A DNA stretch of 64,000 nt. Source: CBDUXT01 sp965371245. Lineage in GTDB: Bacteria; Planctomycetota; Phycisphaerae; UBA1845. A program made the position numbers and the translations under genes. Numbering within the stretch: position 1 is the first letter of the stretch; each line of letters opens with the position of its first letter. Location: NCBI GenBank assembly GCA_965371245.1, contig CBDUXT010000005.1, positions 47,029 through 111,028 on the forward strand. The letters are read 5' to 3'. Shown here piece after piece: positions 42,765-51,446 of this stretch. The notes under the pieces are model-generated. The model made no database searches. It was not told the origin of the DNA and saw only the letters and a program-made list of their open reading frames with translations.

Positions 42765-44003
42765 ATGTCCAAGAGCGAGCGGATCGTCATCACGGGAATC
42801 GGGCTGACGGCCCCGAACGGGGACAACCTCGCTCAGTACCGCAAGAACCTCCTGGGGTGCGTTTCAGGCGTTTCCATCATTGAAACGCGCTTCATGGGGC
42901 GTGTTCTGGCCGGGGTCTGCCACTATGACGAGCAGAAGCACCAAACCAGAAAAGAGCGACGTCGCGGCACGCGAGCCGGCTCGATCGCCATTTACTGCGC
43001 AAGCGAGGCGCTGGCCTCTGCCGGCGTGGATCCGGCGTCCATCGACCGGTCTCGCGTCGGCACGTTCATCGGTATCACCGAGCACGGGACGGTGGAAACC
43101 GAGAACGAGATTGACGTTATCCGCCAATACGACTATGACACCAAGTATTGGTCGCATCATCACAACCCTCGGACGGTGGCGAACAACCCGGCCGGGGAGG
43201 TGACGATGAACCTTGGGCTGCAAGGCCCGCACTATACAATCGGAGCGGCTTGTGCGGCGGGCAACGCCGGCTTGATCCAAGGCGTGCAGATGCTGCGTCT
43301 GGGCGAGGTCGATCTGGCGGTGGCCGGGGGGGTGTCCGAAGCGATTCACTCGTTCGGCATTTTCGCAAGCTTCGCCAGTGAGCATTCGCTGGCCTGGCAC
43401 GACGATCCCGCCAAGGCGAGCCGGCCTTTCGACAAGGCACGCAACGGCATCGTCGTGTCCGAGGGCGGCTGCCTGTTCGTGGTCGAGCGTCTTTCGGATG
43501 CCAAGCGGCGCGGTGCAGGCATCGTGGCGGAGGTGGCGGGTTACGCCATGAACTCCGACGCGAATGACCCGGTGCTGCCTGATCCGGGGCAGATCGCGGC
43601 GTGCATGCGGCTGGCGATCGATCGGGCGGGTATCGAGCCCGGCGATGTGAACATCGTTAGCACCCACGCCACCGGTACCGAACTGGGTGACCCGCAGGAG
43701 GCAACGGCCTTGCGGGATGTGTTCGGCGATTGCGGCGACGTGTTTGTAAATAATACGAAGAGCTACATCGGCCATGCCATGGGTGCGGCTGGTGCGTTGG
43801 AGTTGGTGGGCAATCTCGGGTCGTTTGACGATGGGATCGTTCATCCGACGCTCAATGTTTCGGACCTGGATCCGGCTTGTGCTGTCCGGAACCTGGTGGT
43901 CAACGAACCGCGCGAGATCGGACAAGTGGAATACATCTTGAACAACTCGTTCGGGATGTTGGGGACCAACTCGGCGGTCCTCGTGAAGCGCTATGCAAGC
44001 TGA
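42765..44003 (+). CDS. beta-ketoacyl-ACP synthase (FabF-like), head of lipid operon
   Basis: 412 aa from ATG 42765 (MSKSERIVITGIG), with GGAAG upstream; ATG 42750 is an in-frame alternative. The thiolase-fold triad is complete: Cys163 in IGAACAAGNAGL, His301 in STHATGTELGDP and His337 in KSYIGHAMGAAGAL. It condenses malonyl-ACP with an acyl-ACP primer. The first ~60 residues (NLAQYRKNLLGCVSGVSIIE) are typical FabF, but IGITEHGTVETENEIDVIRQ and the Tyr/His-rich region around 120-140 differ from housekeeping FabF, suggesting a specialised substrate. Followed after 49 nt by a dedicated acyl carrier protein. Confidence 0.87.
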   Translation: MSKSERIVITGIGLTAPNGDNLAQYRKNLLGCVSGVSIIETRFMGRVLAGVCHYDEQKHQTRKERRRGTRAGSIAIYCASEALASAGVDPASIDRSRVGTFIGITEHGTVETENEIDVIRQYDYDTKYWSHHHNPRTVANNPAGEVTMNLGLQGPHYTIGAACAAGNAGLIQGVQMLRLGEVDLAVAGGVSEAIHSFGIFASFASEHSLAWHDDPAKASRPFDKARNGIVVSEGGCLFVVERLSDAKRRGAGIVAEVAGYAMNSDANDPVLPDPGQIAACMRLAIDRAGIEPGDVNIVSTHATGTELGDPQEATALRDVFGDCGDVFVNNTKSYIGHAMGAAGALELVGNLGSFDDGIVHPTLNVSDLDPACAVRNLVVNEPREIGQVEYILNNSFGMLGTNSAVLVKRYAS

Positions 44004-44052
44004 TGATGCCGCCGCTGGTGTGGCCCGCAAGGATTGAGTTTTCGAGGACGAG

Positions 44053-44313
44053 ATGATAGAGCAGAAGGTCAAGCAAATCATTCTTGACATCATCGCCACG
44101 GTCGCGCCCGACGCGGACTTGTCGAACGTCAAGGACGACGTTCGTCTGCGCGATCAATTGGACATGGACTCGATGGATTTTCTCGACATCGTGATGGAGC
44201 TGCGCAAGCGCTACAAGGTGGAGGTTCCCAAGGAGGACTACCCCGAGCTGGCGAGCCTGAACAGTTGTGCCTCGTATCTTGGTCCCAAACTCGCTGACGT
44301 CGTATCCGTCTAG
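44053..44313 (+). CDS. acyl carrier protein
   Basis: 86 aa. The phosphopantetheine attachment site is Ser40 in LDMDSMDFLDIVMELRK, with the expected helix I (VKQIILDIIATVAP) and acidic helix II. The length is normal for a discrete type II ACP. DMDSMDF replaces the housekeeping DSLD(T/S)VEL motif, so this is a pathway-specific carrier, presumably charged by the phosphopantetheinyl transferase at the end of the same operon and loaded by the adjacent ketosynthase. Confidence 0.9.
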   Translation: MIEQKVKQIILDIIATVAPDADLSNVKDDVRLRDQLDMDSMDFLDIVMELRKRYKVEVPKEDYPELASLNSCASYLGPKLADVVSV

Positions 44314-44363
44314 CGCCGGAACATGACGATCCGGCGAGTGCATCGCCATGTCTGAATCCGCGC

Positions 44364-44438
44364 GTGTGCCACTGCTTTTGAGCAGTGAGCGGGTTCCACG
44401 AAACCCGCCATCGGCACTGCCTGAAAGCAGCGGCACAC
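44364..44438. repeat. foldback element, family C
   Basis: 75 nt with inverted ends: GTGTGCCACTGCTTTTGAGC on the left and, on the other strand, GTGTGCCGCTGCTTTCAGGC on the right. An inner hairpin CGGGTTCCACGAAACCCG fills the middle. It sits inside the operon between the ACP and first flavoenzyme genes, the only gap over 50 nt downstream of the ketosynthase. Confidence 0.65.
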
Positions 44439-44561
44439 AATACGGTGTGGATCTGATTCCGCAGAATGAGGTTAGACCATACACTAGCTTCGTTCCGCTT
44501 CCCGCCGTTGTGATCGGCACCGTGCCGATCGGCCCGACCCGCTCAACCGGTGCCGACACCC

Positions 44562-45947
44562 ATGCACTACGATGCGATCATCATCGGCGCGGGCATGTCC
44601 GGGCTGGCGGCCGGCATCCGGCTCGCCTACTTCGACAAGCGCGTCTGCATCGTCGAGAAACACTACGCCTACGGCGGGCTGAACTCCTACTACACGCTCG
44701 GCGGACGGCAATTCGACGTGGGGCTGCACGCGGTCACCAACTTCGCCCCGCCGACGGTTCGCTCATCTCCTTTGGCCAAGCTGCTTCGCCAGCTTCGCCT
44801 CACGCGTGAGGACTTTGACCTGCGCCCGCAGGGGTTTTCCGAGATTCGCTTTCCCGAGCGGACGCTGCGATTCACCAACGACACGGCCGTACTCATCGAC
44901 GAGGTGGCCCGTGCGTTCCCGCGCGACGCGGACAACTTTCGCCGTCTGGTGTCGCTTGTCAGCGAGTACGACGACTTGCGCCTCGACGCGCGTGTGGAAT
45001 CAACGCGCGGCGTTCTTGGCGATGTGTTGTGCGAGCCGTTGCTGATCGAGATGCTGCTGTGTCCGCTGATGTACTACGGCAGCGCCGAAGAGCACGACAT
45101 GGACTTCACCCAGTTCGCGACCATGTTCAAGGCCATTTTTCTGGAGGGATTCGCCAGGCCACCCGGCGGCGTGCGAACCATCATCAAGGCACTGGTCCGC
45201 AAGTTCCGCGCGTGCGGCGGGAAGCTCCGCATGCGATGCGGCGTGGAGCGCATCAAGCTGAGCAACAACCGTGTCGAGAGCGTGACCCTTGAGTCGGGCG
45301 AAGTCCTGACCGCGGATATCGTCTTCTCGTCGGCCGGCTATCCCGAAACGATGCGCCTCTGTGGAGAGGGCGCCCCGGCGATCACCGACGCCGACGTCGG
45401 GCGTGTTTCCTTCGTGGAGTCCATCGCCGTGCTGGATCGGCCCGTCGCATCGCTCGGGCACGACGCGACGATCGTGTTTTTCAACGACGCCCCCACGTTC
45501 ACCTACGCCGTTCCCGGCGATCTTGTCGATGTCCGCAGCGGCGTCGTGTGCTGCCCCGGCAACTACGAGGGACACGATGATCTGACGGAGGGGCTCTTTC
45601 GCGTCACCTGGCTCGCCAGCTTCGAGCGGTGGGACCGGCTGGACCCCGGCGCGTACCAGGCGGCCAAGCGTTCGCTTCACGAGCAGCTCCTCGAACGAGG
45701 TAGGTGCTACGTCGCCGGCTTCGATGAGCGCATCGTGTTTACTGACATGTTCACGCCTTGTACGATCCAGCGATACACCGGGCGGATCAACGGGGCCGTC
45801 TACGGCACGCCGCGCAAGCGCCGCGACGGATCCACCGGGATCGAAAACCTGTTTCTGACCGGGACGGACCAGGGGTTCCTCGGTATCATCGGGGCCATGC
45901 TCAGCGGCATTACGGTGGCCAACCTGCAGGTGCTCTCGAAGAGCTAG
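44562..45947 (+). CDS. CrtI-like FAD-dependent oxidoreductase 1
   Basis: 461 aa from ATG 44562 (MHYDAIIIGAGM); GTG 44550 is an in-frame alternative. N-terminal FAD-binding DAIIIGAGMSGLAAGIRLA, then EKHYAYGGLNSYYT; the C-terminal flavin contact is LFLTGTDQGFLGIIGAML. This is the phytoene-desaturase/saturase-like amine-oxidase superfamily, which adds, removes or moves double bonds in long hydrophobic chains. There is no carotenoid gene near it. Instead it is followed by a second, divergent member and by fatty-acid elongation enzymes, so an acyl-chain or acyl-ACP substrate is likely. Confidence 0.85.
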   Translation: MHYDAIIIGAGMSGLAAGIRLAYFDKRVCIVEKHYAYGGLNSYYTLGGRQFDVGLHAVTNFAPPTVRSSPLAKLLRQLRLTREDFDLRPQGFSEIRFPERTLRFTNDTAVLIDEVARAFPRDADNFRRLVSLVSEYDDLRLDARVESTRGVLGDVLCEPLLIEMLLCPLMYYGSAEEHDMDFTQFATMFKAIFLEGFARPPGGVRTIIKALVRKFRACGGKLRMRCGVERIKLSNNRVESVTLESGEVLTADIVFSSAGYPETMRLCGEGAPAITDADVGRVSFVESIAVLDRPVASLGHDATIVFFNDAPTFTYAVPGDLVDVRSGVVCCPGNYEGHDDLTEGLFRVTWLASFERWDRLDPGAYQAAKRSLHEQLLERGRCYVAGFDERIVFTDMFTPCTIQRYTGRINGAVYGTPRKRRDGSTGIENLFLTGTDQGFLGIIGAMLSGITVANLQVLSKS

Positions 45948-45956
45948 GACGACGCC

Positions 45957-47396
45957 ATGGCGCGGGATCGTTTGCGCGATACGAAAGAGCGGTACGACGT
46001 GATCGTCATCGGCTCCGGTCTTGCCGGGATGACGGCCGCGAACTATCTCGCCAAGGCGGGCCGTTCGGTGCTGCTGCTCGAGCAACACTACAACTTCGGC
46101 GGCATGGCCACCTGGTTTCGTCGCAAGGGTGGGCACATCTTCGACATCTCGCTACACGGTTTCCCCATCGGAATGATCAAGAGTTGCCGGAAGTACTGGA
46201 CGCAGGAGATCGCCGATTCCATTGTTCAGCTCAAGAGCATTCGCTTCGACAACCCGCAGTTCTCGATCGAGACCACGTTCGACCGGGTCGATTTCACGCG
46301 CCTGCTCATCGAGCGTTTCGACGTCAGCGCTGAAACCGTCGAGCGTTTCTTCGACGCCGCACGGGGGATGGACTTCTACGACGACGACCGGAGGACCACG
46401 CGAGAACTGTTCGAGGAGTTCTTCCCGGGTCGGTCCGACGTCGTGCGCCTGCTCATGGAGCCCATCGCCTACGCCAACGGCTCCACGCTCGATGATCCGG
46501 CCATCACCTACGGAATCGTCTTTTCAAACTTCATGAGCAAGGGCGTCTACATCTTTCGCGGCGGGACCGACAAACTCATCGGGCTGATGAAAAAGGAAAT
46601 GCTGCACCATGGCGTGGACCTTCGCCGCCAGGCGCCGGTGGATCGCATCGTCGTCGAGGGCGGCCGGGCGTGCGGCGTGGTCTCGAATGGGAAACGAATC
46701 GACTGTGACGCCGTCCTTTCGAACGCCAACCTCAAGACAACGATCGCCAAGATGGTGGGCTATGATCAATTCAGCGACGACTTCGTCGAAGAGGCCAAGG
46801 CCGTGCGGCTCAACAACAGCAGTTGCCAGGTCTACATGGGGCTTCGAAAGGGCGAGACCATTCCCTACATCGGCGACCTTCTGTTTACGTCGGTCAAGAA
46901 GGAGTTCGACTCGGTCGCGCTGTGCGCCAAGGATATCACCAGCCGCACGTTCTCGATGTACTATCCCGACATCAGGCCCGGCTCGGACCGCTACGCCATC
47001 GTTTCCTCAACGAACGCCAACTGGGATGACTGGGCTCATCTTTGCGATGACGCATACCAGCAACAGAAGCAACATCTGATCGATACCACGCTCGACGCCT
47101 TGGAGAAGTATCTTCCCGGCATCCGCGACAAGCTCGACCACGTCGAAGCGTCCACGCCGCGCACGTTTGAACACTATACCCAGCAGATGCACGGCGCGAC
47201 CTTTGGCACCAAGTTCGAGGGGCTGAAGGTGAGCATGGACCTGCCCAAACAGTTGCCCGGTTTGTACCACGCCGGCTCCGTCGGGATCATCATGTCCGGC
47301 TGGCTGGGGGCGATCAACTACGGCGTGATCGTCGCCAATGAGGTCGAGAGCGGGCTTTTTGCGCAAGCTCAGGGCGCAACCGAGGTGTCCGTATGA
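45957..47396 (+). CDS. CrtI-like FAD-dependent oxidoreductase 2
   Basis: 479 aa. FAD-binding DVIVIGSGLAGMTAANYLA, EQHYNFGGMATWFRRKGG and C-terminal GLYHAGSVGIIMSGWLGAIN. It belongs to the same superfamily as the preceding gene but is clearly diverged in the substrate half (NNSSCQVYMGLRKGETIPYI). Nine nt separate it from CrtI-like 1, and its stop overlaps the FabZ-like start by 4 nt. Two different CrtI-like enzymes in one acyl-synthesis operon may act in sequence or as a heterodimer. Confidence 0.85.
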   Translation: MARDRLRDTKERYDVIVIGSGLAGMTAANYLAKAGRSVLLLEQHYNFGGMATWFRRKGGHIFDISLHGFPIGMIKSCRKYWTQEIADSIVQLKSIRFDNPQFSIETTFDRVDFTRLLIERFDVSAETVERFFDAARGMDFYDDDRRTTRELFEEFFPGRSDVVRLLMEPIAYANGSTLDDPAITYGIVFSNFMSKGVYIFRGGTDKLIGLMKKEMLHHGVDLRRQAPVDRIVVEGGRACGVVSNGKRIDCDAVLSNANLKTTIAKMVGYDQFSDDFVEEAKAVRLNNSSCQVYMGLRKGETIPYIGDLLFTSVKKEFDSVALCAKDITSRTFSMYYPDIRPGSDRYAIVSSTNANWDDWAHLCDDAYQQQKQHLIDTTLDALEKYLPGIRDKLDHVEASTPRTFEHYTQQMHGATFGTKFEGLKVSMDLPKQLPGLYHAGSVGIIMSGWLGAINYGVIVANEVESGLFAQAQGATEVSV

Positions 47397-47836
47397 CAGA
47401 GACCGTCTCCTTGTCGGCCATCCCGCACCGCCCTCCGTTTCTGTTCGTCGACCAGGTCGTCGAAATTAACGACGCCCGCATCGTCACCAGTTTGTTCGTC
47501 GATCCGAAACTCGAGTTCTTTCGCGGACACTACCCCGGCGAACCGATCATGCCCGGCGTCCTGATCTGCGAGGCCTGCTTCCAGGCGGGCGCGCTTCTGG
47601 TGGCCCATCGCCTGGGCAGCGGCGCGGCCGACGGCGTCCCCGTGCTCACACGAATCACGGATGCGCGCTTCAAACGCATCGTTCGACCGGGCGACACGTT
47701 GACGATCGAGACGACCCTCGATGACGAGCTGGACGGTGCCTACTTCATGACCGGTCGGGCGAGCGTTTCCGGCAAGGCCGCCGTCCGGGTTGTGTTCGCC
47801 ACGATGCTGGCGAACCCAAACGGGAGTGCCGCATGA
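47393..47836 (+). CDS. FabZ-like 3-hydroxyacyl-ACP dehydratase
   Basis: 147 aa hot-dog fold. The catalytic His lies in IPHRPPFLFVD and the Glu in FRGHYPGEPIMPGVLICEA, both in the FabZ arrangement. It dehydrates 3-hydroxyacyl-ACP to trans-2-enoyl-ACP. It overlaps both neighbours by 4 nt (ATGA). No ketoreductase is encoded in the operon, so the 3-hydroxy substrate must come from a housekeeping FabG or another enzyme. Confidence 0.9.
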   Translation: MTETVSLSAIPHRPPFLFVDQVVEINDARIVTSLFVDPKLEFFRGHYPGEPIMPGVLICEACFQAGALLVAHRLGSGAADGVPVLTRITDARFKRIVRPGDTLTIETTLDDELDGAYFMTGRASVSGKAAVRVVFATMLANPNGSAA

Positions 47837-48654
47837 GTTTCCTGGACCTGGAAAACAAGACCTTCGTGGTCTTCGGCGTCGCCAACAAGCGTAGCGTCGC
47901 CTGGCACGTTGCCCGGCTGTTGGAGGAACAGGGTGCCACGGTGGTGTACAGCGTTCGATCCGCCGCCCGGCGCGACAGCCTCTCTGGCTTGCTCGCCGGG
48001 CGCGAGGTTCACGTCTGCGACCTCGAAGACGAGAAGCAGATCACGTCGCTCGCAGCCGCGGTCGCCGCCAAGCATCCTGTGATCCACGGAGTCGTGCATT
48101 CCGTCGCCTTTGCCAACTACGAGTCGTTCTCCGGCGCCTTCCACGAGGTTCGCAAGGAAGATTTTCTCCAGTGCGTCTCGGTGAGCTGCTTTTCTCTGAT
48201 CGCCGTCGCCAACGCCTTCAAATCCGCGCTCGAGCCGACGGCGAGCGTGGTGACCATCTCGATCTCCACGACGCGGATGGCCGTGGAGAGCTACGGCTAC
48301 ATGGCACCGGCCAAGGCTGCGCTTGATTCCTCGTTGGCGTTTTTGGCGAAGTCGTTCAGCCGGTTTTCCGAGGTGCGGTTCAATGCGGTGTGCGCGGGGC
48401 TGCTCAAGACCAACGCGTCGGCCGGCATCCCCGGCTACATCGATCACTATATGTTCGCCGAGCGGGCGACGCCGCGCAAGCGCGCTCTATCGACCGAAGA
48501 GGTCGCCAACACCGCGCTGTTCTTGCTGAGCGAGCGTTCCGGCGGCATCAACGCGCAGGGGATCGTGGTTGACGCCGGAATGAGTACGAACTACTTCGAC
48601 GCGGAACTTGTCAAGCACACCGTGGAAGGCGTCTGGCCGACCGAGTCACCATGA
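47833..48654 (+). CDS. FabI-like enoyl-ACP reductase (SDR)
   Basis: 273 aa. The FabI-type nucleotide site is FGVANKRSVAWHVARLLEEQ, followed by VVHSVAFANYESFSG, and the active site YGYMAPAKAALDS has the Y-x6-K spacing of FabI. The upstream FabI Tyr (the SYLGAE region) is replaced by SISTTRMAVES. C-terminal SGGINAQGIVVDAGMS. It should reduce trans-2-enoyl-ACP with NAD(P)H. The changed Tyr and the odd context leave room for another ketone or enoyl substrate. Confidence 0.85.
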   Translation: MSFLDLENKTFVVFGVANKRSVAWHVARLLEEQGATVVYSVRSAARRDSLSGLLAGREVHVCDLEDEKQITSLAAAVAAKHPVIHGVVHSVAFANYESFSGAFHEVRKEDFLQCVSVSCFSLIAVANAFKSALEPTASVVTISISTTRMAVESYGYMAPAKAALDSSLAFLAKSFSRFSEVRFNAVCAGLLKTNASAGIPGYIDHYMFAERATPRKRALSTEEVANTALFLLSERSGGINAQGIVVDAGMSTNYFDAELVKHTVEGVWPTESP

Positions 48655-49274
48655 AGCCCACCACAGTCCTCGTCCCCATCCCGCAGACGCACCCGCCGCG
48701 GACGGCGGCACAGGTTCTCCTTCAGCGACAGGCGGCCCGCGATGCCCTGGCCATCTGCGCCGAGCGATGTGGGGCGCCGCAAACGGGTTGGGAGAAAAAC
48801 GCGAACAACGTGCCGCAGCCGTTGGACGGCTTCCACTGGTCGGTGTCGCACAAGCGGCAGTGGGCCGTCGCGGTGATCGCCGACCGCCCGGTGGGCATCG
48901 ACATCGAGCACATCGCCCCGCGCCCGCGCACCCTGTTCGACGCGCTGGCCGGCGCCGACGAGTGGCGGCTGATGGGCGGGCGAACGTGGCATGATTTCTT
49001 CCGTCTCTGGACCGCGAAAGAGGCGACGCTCAAGGCCAACGGAGTGGGCATCGCCGGTCTTGGGGATTGTCGGTTGTCCGAAGTTCTGACTGACACGCAC
49101 ATGACGCTCGAGTTCCGCGACCGCACCTGGCGAATCGAACAGTTCTTTCATGACGACCACGTGGCCGCCGTGACCTATGAGGCCCAGCCGCCCGCTTGGC
49201 ACGTGGCCGACGAGTCGCGCGGCTCCCACCCGAAATCCGCTCAACCAGAGCCCAGCGGCGCGCTCCACCCATGA
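48651..49274 (+). CDS. 4'-phosphopantetheinyl transferase superfamily protein
   Basis: 207 aa. The Sfp/AcpT signature is present: WSVSHKRQWAVAVI, then VGIDIEHIAPRP (Mg2+-binding Asp) and FFRLWTAKEATLKANG (the W-x-x-K-E-A helix). It transfers the phosphopantetheine arm of CoA to carrier proteins. Its place at the end of this operon suggests it activates the ACP at 44053; it might also serve the carrier domain of the ElbD-like enzyme. Overlaps both neighbours by 4 nt. Confidence 0.9.
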   Translation: MKPTTVLVPIPQTHPPRTAAQVLLQRQAARDALAICAERCGAPQTGWEKNANNVPQPLDGFHWSVSHKRQWAVAVIADRPVGIDIEHIAPRPRTLFDALAGADEWRLMGGRTWHDFFRLWTAKEATLKANGVGIAGLGDCRLSEVLTDTHMTLEFRDRTWRIEQFFHDDHVAAVTYEAQPPAWHVADESRGSHPKSAQPEPSGALHP

Positions 49275-50041
49275 GCGCGTGGGTCCCGATCACACTCGCC
49301 GTGGTGGCCCTTCTTACCTCCATCGTGTCGGCCATTCTCGGCATGGGCGGTGGCATCATGCTGCTGGCGGTCATGCTCTGCTTCGTCAGCCACGGCGAGG
49401 CCATTCCGATGCACGCGGCCGTACAGATCGCCAGCAATGGAACGCGGGTGCTGGCGTTTATCAAGAACGTCGATCGCAGCGCGTTCGTAAGGTTCCTGAT
49501 CGGCGTGGTGCCGGGCGGGGCGATGGGCGCCTACCTCCTCTGGTCACTGGGCGAGCCCGACCGGAGCGAGCCCTACCTCAAGACCCTGATCGGTGCGTAC
49601 ATCCTCGTGTCGATCGCGATTCCCAAGCCACAAGGAAAACACCACACCGCGGGCACCTGGTGGGATTTTCCGTTGATGGGTTTTGCCGCGGGGACGGCCG
49701 CCCTGACGGTGGGCGCGGTGGGTCCGTTGATCGCGCCCCTCTTCGCCCGGCGCGATTTCGTGAAGGAACGCCTCATCGCCACCAAGGCCGTCTGTCAGCT
49801 CGCCACGCACGTGATGAAGATACCGGCCTTCATCCTGCTGCGCGATCTGGACCTGTCCCGGGTCGGATCATTGGCACTGGTGATGATCGTGATGGTGATC
49901 CCCGGCACGCTGTTGGGCAAGCGCCTGCTCGCGCACGTGTCGGAGAAACACTTCCGCGTGGCCTTCCGCGTCGCTCTGGCGCTCGCGGGTCTGAAGGTTC
50001 TTCTCATCGACGGCGTGACGCAGTGGCCGGTGTGGTTGTAG
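49271..50041 (+). CDS. TauE/SafE-family membrane permease
   Basis: 256 aa from ATG 49271, coupled to the previous stop. About seven or eight hydrophobic segments; the N-terminal repeat has SAILGMGGGIMLLAVML and the second half GTAALTVGAVGPLIAPLFA, the pseudo-symmetric glycine motifs of the family. TauE/SafE proteins move sulfonates, sulfite or other organic anions across the inner membrane. As last gene of a lipid operon it may export or import an anionic precursor, or just be co-transcribed by chance. Confidence 0.82.
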   Translation: MSAWVPITLAVVALLTSIVSAILGMGGGIMLLAVMLCFVSHGEAIPMHAAVQIASNGTRVLAFIKNVDRSAFVRFLIGVVPGGAMGAYLLWSLGEPDRSEPYLKTLIGAYILVSIAIPKPQGKHHTAGTWWDFPLMGFAAGTAALTVGAVGPLIAPLFARRDFVKERLIATKAVCQLATHVMKIPAFILLRDLDLSRVGSLALVMIVMVIPGTLLGKRLLAHVSEKHFRVAFRVALALAGLKVLLIDGVTQWPVWL

Positions 50042-50429
50042 GCGCGGGTGGGGCATCGAGGCTTCGTGTCACGTGATTGATCGAGACAGAAAGAGGGAAC
50101 GCGTACAGCAACGGCGGAGGGAGGCTCGGTGCAAGCGAGGATGTGATCAAATCGGCGTGTTTCGTTCCACGCTTCACTGGCGCCGTTTCCAAAGAGGTCG
50201 GCGCTGTCTCGAGCCAACCGTTCCCTCACGATCGCGGCTCGGAGAGACAGCCTTTGGAAGACGCGCGCCGGCCGGCCCTTCAGGTAGAATCTGAAGTGGC
50301 AGGGAATCGATGGACCGCTGCACCCTTGATTCGCGGGAGAAACACGCGCGTATCATGCCATCACGGTCAATCCACCTTTCGAAACGCGGGCTACAAAGAG
50401 TACGGAACACCAAACAGGCACAGTCCGGC
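50042..50429. other. 388-nt gap between convergent operons
   Basis: The lipid operon (plus) ends at 50041 and the glycan operon (minus) ends at 50430. No supported gene lies between. The one structured feature is a hairpin at 50202-50252 (GCTGTCTCGAGCC against GGCTCGGAGAGACAGC) sharing a core with family E at 19780-19859. It could act as a bidirectional transcription stop, but it lacks T-runs. Confidence 0.5.
50202..50252. repeat. foldback element related to family E
   Basis: A hairpin with ends CTGTCTCGAGCC and GGCTCGGAGAGACAG. The right part, CCGTTCCCTCACGATCGCGG, differs from the family E right arm at 19835-19859 by only two substitutions. Confidence 0.5.
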
Positions 50430-51446
50430 TCATGGGCGGTGCCACGTCCAGCGGGCGCTGTAGGTCGAGAAATCGAACTCGTTGCAAGCGCCCGGCGTAA
50501 CCATTAGCGCATTGGCTGTCAGGACGATGGCATTGAAGAGCTTCCAATCGACCTCGACGCGATCCGGACGTTGAGCCGAGCGGAACTGCAGTGAGTATCG
50601 GATCCCTGTTGTCCAGGCGCTCAGGCGGTCGCGTTCTCGATCGGTCGCGGGTTGCGGGTCTGCCAGGTCGAGAAACGTCGCCCTCACAGTCGGCGCCAAC
50701 GGGTTCGACCCGTTCACCCGCACGTCGAAGCGGTCCGCGACGAACGCCTCCATCTTGCCAATAGCGCGCTTCCGTTCCTTGGGTTCGATGAAATCGCGAT
50801 TTGCCCGGCCAATCGGAACCCACGTTTCGATCACCGGTATGGGAACAAGCAGCTCGATTTGAACGCCCCAGTCTTCCACCGCAACGATCGAACGCACGGA
50901 CCGATCACCGCTTCGCCAGGCAAGCCATTCCCTTCGACGCGACTCGCAAGGATCGGTGCCCCCGGTCGCACCTGTCGGCATCTGCGCTACTGCCACCGGT
51001 GTGATTCGCACGATCTCGACGTTTCCGCTACTGGCGAGCCGAATGGCGTCCCGATCCTCGCCGTTGACACGAACCGTGAGGACGACGTTGGCGCCGTGCG
51101 CCGCGCCGGCCCCGTGGGACGGGACAAGCTGGAATGAAACAAAGCGTGTATCCGGTGCGAGCGGGTAACGAAGGATGTTCTCCTTGGCGGCCGCGCCCGC
51201 GCGTGTCGTCGAAGCGCGTCGAACCCACAGGCGATCGCCTTGGGCGTCGCGAATCGACAGGCGTGCGAGCGCGGAATCTCCGTGCTTGTTTGGCTCGAGC
51301 TGCACCGTAAGCATATCGCGCTTAATGGTGGCGGTTCCGCGCGTGACGCTCAACGAATGGGCCGAGGCGTGCTGTGCGACACCGGTGGCGGCGACAAGGA
51401 TCGCAACGCGCAACATCCCCTGTAGAAACATCCTAGTCGATGGCAT
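50430..51446 (-). CDS. exported protein of unknown function (3' gene of the glycan operon)
   Basis: 338 aa from ATG 51444-51446, chosen because GGAG lies 10 nt upstream; ATG 51429-51431 is an alternative. It overlaps the end of the alpha-mannosidase gene by 14 nt. Signal peptide about 1-30, ending AQHASAHS. The mature protein has an Ig-like or CBM-like feel (VSFQLVPSHGAGAAHGANVV; VEDWGVQIELLVPIPVIE). No domain recognised. Its operon position suggests a secreted helper in glycan binding or use. Confidence 0.65.
   Translation of the reverse strand: MPSTRMFLQGMLRVAILVAATGVAQHASAHSLSVTRGTATIKRDMLTVQLEPNKHGDSALARLSIRDAQGDRLWVRRASTTRAGAAAKENILRYPLAPDTRFVSFQLVPSHGAGAAHGANVVLTVRVNGEDRDAIRLASSGNVEIVRITPVAVAQMPTGATGGTDPCESRRREWLAWRSGDRSVRSIVAVEDWGVQIELLVPIPVIETWVPIGRANRDFIEPKERKRAIGKMEAFVADRFDVRVNGSNPLAPTVRATFLDLADPQPATDRERDRLSAWTTGIRYSLQFRSAQRPDRVEVDWKLFNAIVLTANALMVTPGACNEFDFSTYSARWTWHRP

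Noticed and set aside
42864..44132. 422-codon open frame antisense to the ketosynthase and ACP
   Set aside because: Shadow frame of GC-rich coding DNA: the plus strand carries intact catalytic motifs, while the antisense product has no recognisable domain.
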